The notes beneath the pieces are model-generated. The model had not been told where the DNA came from and searched no databases. It was given only the letters and a program-made list of their open reading frames with translations. DNA of 64,000 bases, from NCBI GenBank assembly GCA_944321965.1, contig CALUNH010000007.1, positions 22,344 through 86,343 of the forward strand. The letters are read 5' to 3'. The position numbers were made by a program, and so were the translations under genes. Shown piece by piece: positions 61,784 to 64,000 of this stretch. The stretch comes from an uncultured Alistipes sp. (GTDB taxonomy: Bacteria > Bacteroidota > Bacteroidia > Bacteroidales > Rikenellaceae). The stretch's first letter is position 1. Every line of letters starts with the position of its first letter.

Positions 61784-63253
61784 ATGAAAAAAATTGAGGA
61801 AATACTGCGTTACACGCCTGTCGGGACGGTGCATGGCGATCCTGAAACCGGAATCGGGGGCCTGACCTACGATTCGCGGAACGTCCGGCCCGGCGACTGC
61901 TTCTTCGCCATTCGCGGGACGCAGAGCGACGGGCACGACTATATTCCGATGGCGGTCGGGAAGGGTGCCGCGGCGGTGGTCTGCGAGCAGCTGCCCGCCG
62001 AGCCCGCCGAAGGGGTGGCCTACGTCGTGGTCCCGGATTCGGCCGGGGCGATGGCCGACCTGGCCGCGGCTTTCTACGGCTTCCCGAGCCGGGAGCTGAA
62101 ACTCGTGGGCATCACCGGTACGAACGGCAAGACGACGACCGTGACGCTGCTGTACGACCTGGTGCGGGCCCTGGGCTATCGCGCGGGGCTGATCTCCACG
62201 GTGGTCTACAAGGTCGACGGCCGCGAGATCGAGGCCACGCACACCACGCCCGACCCGATCCGGCTGAACGCCATGATGCGCGAAATGGCCGATGCGGGGT
62301 GCGAATTCTGCTTCATGGAGTGCTCGTCGCACGCCATCGTGCAGGAGCGGACCCGCGGGCTCGACTTCGCCGGGGGGATCTTCTCGAACATCACCCACGA
62401 CCACCTCGACTACCACAAGACCTTCGCCGAGTACATCCGGGCCAAGAAGCGCTTCTTCGACGGGCTGCCCAAGGGGGCCTTTGCGCTGACGAACGCCGAC
62501 GACCGAAACGGAATGGTGATGGTGCAGAACACCGCCGCGGCGGTGAGCACCTATTCGCTGCGGGGGATGGCCGATTTCCGCTGCAGGATCATCGAGATGC
62601 ACCTCGACGGGATGCTGCTGCGCATCGACGGACAGGAGCTCTGGACGGGGCTCCTGGGACGCTTCAACGCCTACAACCTCGTGGCCGTCTACGGGGCTGC
62701 GGTGCTGCTGGGGCTCGACCGCGGGGAGGTGCTGCGCGTGCTGTCGACGCTGCATCCCGTGAGCGGGCGTTTCGAGATCGTCCGTGCCGCAAACGGAACC
62801 GTGGCCGTGGTCGACTATGCCCATACGCCCGATGCGCTGGAGAACGTGCTGCGCACGATCGAGGAGATCCGCACACCCGCACAGCAGCTGATCGTGGTGT
62901 GCGGCTGCGGCGGCGACCGCGACCGCACGAAGCGCCCCGAAATGGCCCGGATTGCCGTGAAGTACGCCTCGACGGCGATCTTCACGTCGGACAACCCCCG
63001 GCATGAGTCTCCCGAGGCGATCCTCGACGAAATGGTCGCCGGACTTCAGCCCGGAACGCGCTGCGTGCGCATCACGGACCGCGCGGAGGCGATCCGCACG
63101 GCGGTGCTGCTCTCGCACCCCGGGGATATCCTGCTCGTGGCCGGAAAGGGACACGAGACCTACCAGATCCTGGGCGACGTGAAACACCATTTCGACGACC
63201 GCGAGGAGGTCCGCAAGGCCTTCGGGCTCCTCGCCGCGACGCAAAAAAACTGA
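61784..63253 (+). CDS. murE: UDP-MurNAc-tripeptide synthetase MurE (meso-DAP adding)
   Basis: This 489-aa Mur ligase has the ATP loop GITGTNGKTTT (Lys116), HTTPDPIRLNAMMREMADAGC and VVDYAHTPDALENVL. The DNPR motif (403-406) marks enzymes that add meso-diaminopimelate rather than lysine. It acts in cytoplasmic peptidoglycan precursor synthesis, between ftsI and mraY. Confidence 0.97.
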   Translation: MKKIEEILRYTPVGTVHGDPETGIGGLTYDSRNVRPGDCFFAIRGTQSDGHDYIPMAVGKGAAAVVCEQLPAEPAEGVAYVVVPDSAGAMADLAAAFYGFPSRELKLVGITGTNGKTTTVTLLYDLVRALGYRAGLISTVVYKVDGREIEATHTTPDPIRLNAMMREMADAGCEFCFMECSSHAIVQERTRGLDFAGGIFSNITHDHLDYHKTFAEYIRAKKRFFDGLPKGAFALTNADDRNGMVMVQNTAAAVSTYSLRGMADFRCRIIEMHLDGMLLRIDGQELWTGLLGRFNAYNLVAVYGAAVLLGLDRGEVLRVLSTLHPVSGRFEIVRAANGTVAVVDYAHTPDALENVLRTIEEIRTPAQQLIVVCGCGGDRDRTKRPEMARIAVKYASTAIFTSDNPRHESPEAILDEMVAGLQPGTRCVRITDRAEAIRTAVLLSHPGDILLVAGKGHETYQILGDVKHHFDDREEVRKAFGLLAATQKN

Positions 63254-63282
63254 CAATCGATTTCTAATTCCCATACGCAGAC

Positions 63283-64000
63283 ATGCTTTACCATCTTTTC
63301 AAGTATCTGGACGAAGCCTACGACCTGCCCGGTTCGGGCATGTTCCAGTACATTTCGTTCCGCGCGGCGGCGGCGATCATCCTCTCGCTGCTGATCGTCA
63401 TCATCTTCGGGCGGCGGATCATCGACTTCCTGCGCCGCAAGCAGATCGGCGAGGAGATCCGCGACCTCGGACTCCAGGGCCAGCTCCAGAAGAAGGGCAC
63501 CCCGACGATGGGCGGAGTGATCATCCTCGTGGCCATCCTGGTCCCGATGCTGCTCGTCGGGAAACTCGACAACATCTACGTGCAGCTGATGCTGGTTTCG
63601 ACCGTCTGGCTGGGGTTCATCGGCGGACTGGACGACTACATCAAGGTCTTCCGCCACCGCAAGGAGGGACTCAAGGGTCGCTTCAAGGTCGTGGGACAGG
63701 TCGGGTTGGGCATCATCGTCGGGACGACCATGTGGCTCTCGCCCGACATCGTGGTCCGCGAGAAGACGACGCAGCCTGTGCAGACGGTCTACATGGACGA
63801 GGACGGTACGGTCATCGAGAGCGTGCAGCGCAACGTGGTCCTCAGCTCCGAGAGCCGCAAGACCACGCAGACGACCATCCCCTTCGTCAAGAACAACGAA
63901 TTCGACTACGGCTGGCTTACGGGTGGCAGCGAAACGGCCACCTGGCTGCTCTACGTGCTGGTGGCGATCTTCGTCGTCACGGCCGTCTCGAACGGCGCGA
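63283..64000 (+). CDS. mraY: Phospho-MurNAc-pentapeptide transferase MraY, truncated by window end
   Basis: 239 residues are visible from MLYHLFKYLD. Multiple transmembrane helices are seen. KKGTPTMGGVIIL is the UDP-substrate loop, and GFIGGLDDYIKVFRHRKEGLKGRFK contains the catalytic-type Asp pair (117-118). It makes lipid I at the inner membrane. A hydrophilic stretch around residues 160-205 (TTQPVQTVYMDEDGTVIE) is an insertion of the kind seen in Bacteroidota MraY. The C-terminal half lies beyond the window. Confidence 0.95.
   Translation, partial: MLYHLFKYLDEAYDLPGSGMFQYISFRAAAAIILSLLIVIIFGRRIIDFLRRKQIGEEIRDLGLQGQLQKKGTPTMGGVIILVAILVPMLLVGKLDNIYVQLMLVSTVWLGFIGGLDDYIKVFRHRKEGLKGRFKVVGQVGLGIIVGTTMWLSPDIVVREKTTQPVQTVYMDEDGTVIESVQRNVVLSSESRKTTQTTIPFVKNNEFDYGWLTGGSETATWLLYVLVAIFVVTAVSNGA

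Overview
The window is a stretch of a high-GC member of the Bacteroidota, most like Alistipes/Rikenellaceae. I infer this from two SusC/SusD pairs, lipoproteins with acidic residues after the lipobox cysteine, an ECF sigma/FecR system, glycine-lipid genes, Bacteroidota-type -7 promoter boxes (TAnnTTTG) and GC-rich coding DNA interrupted by very AT-rich gaps. No rRNA, tRNA, transposase, phage gene or CRISPR array is visible.

Region 1 (1-12616, all minus strand) is a beta-mannan utilisation locus. It holds an AraC regulator, SusC, SusD, a surface glycan-binding lipoprotein, an SGNH esterase, a CE7-like acetylesterase, a fused SGNH esterase-GH26 mannanase, a GH130 mannosylglucose phosphorylase and a GPH-family sugar symporter cut by the window edge. 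Gaps from susC onward are 6-31 bp, so it reads as one operon that deacetylates, cuts and phosphorolyses acetylated mannan.

Region 2 (12779-30132) is mostly housekeeping: sppA, mrp, nadA, a Nim-like flavoprotein, an S46 dipeptidyl-peptidase, metG, ilvE, mnmG, ybeY, an EnvC-like M23 protein, a TPR protein and pheS. Two signals here suggest the replication origin is near. The mrp-nadA gap (15932-16330) is an AT-rich island with seven DnaA-box-like 9-mers, and four parS-like palindromes (TGTTCCACGTGGAACA type) lie between 22954 and 23636.

Region 3 (30209-43482) has a patatin-like outer-membrane phospholipase, a 79-bp tandem repeat, an M13 peptidase, pgk, an ABC-2 exporter and a phosphorelay cassette. 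In that cassette a hybrid kinase (HisKA-HATPase-REC-HPt) is followed by a sigma-54 response regulator. Next comes a near-consensus sigma-54 promoter in front of a tiny secreted peptide built from P-x-P-E hexapeptide repeats. This set is my best candidate for an undescribed system.

Region 4 (43535-55905) is a second SusCD operon, wired to an ECF sigma factor and a divergently transcribed FecR anti-sigma. Its SusC has an N-terminal STN signalling domain. It continues through SusD, a DUF4843 lipoprotein, a PKD-like lipoprotein and a TlpA thioredoxin to a second S46 peptidase, which has cysteine where characterised S46 enzymes have Gly (DPP7) or Arg (DPP11). The content suggests peptide rather than glycan capture.

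Region 5 (56129-64000) has the glycine-lipid pair glsA-glsB (minus strand), then the start of the division/cell-wall cluster: rsmH, an ftsL-like gene, ftsI with a PASTA domain, murE and a truncated mraY.
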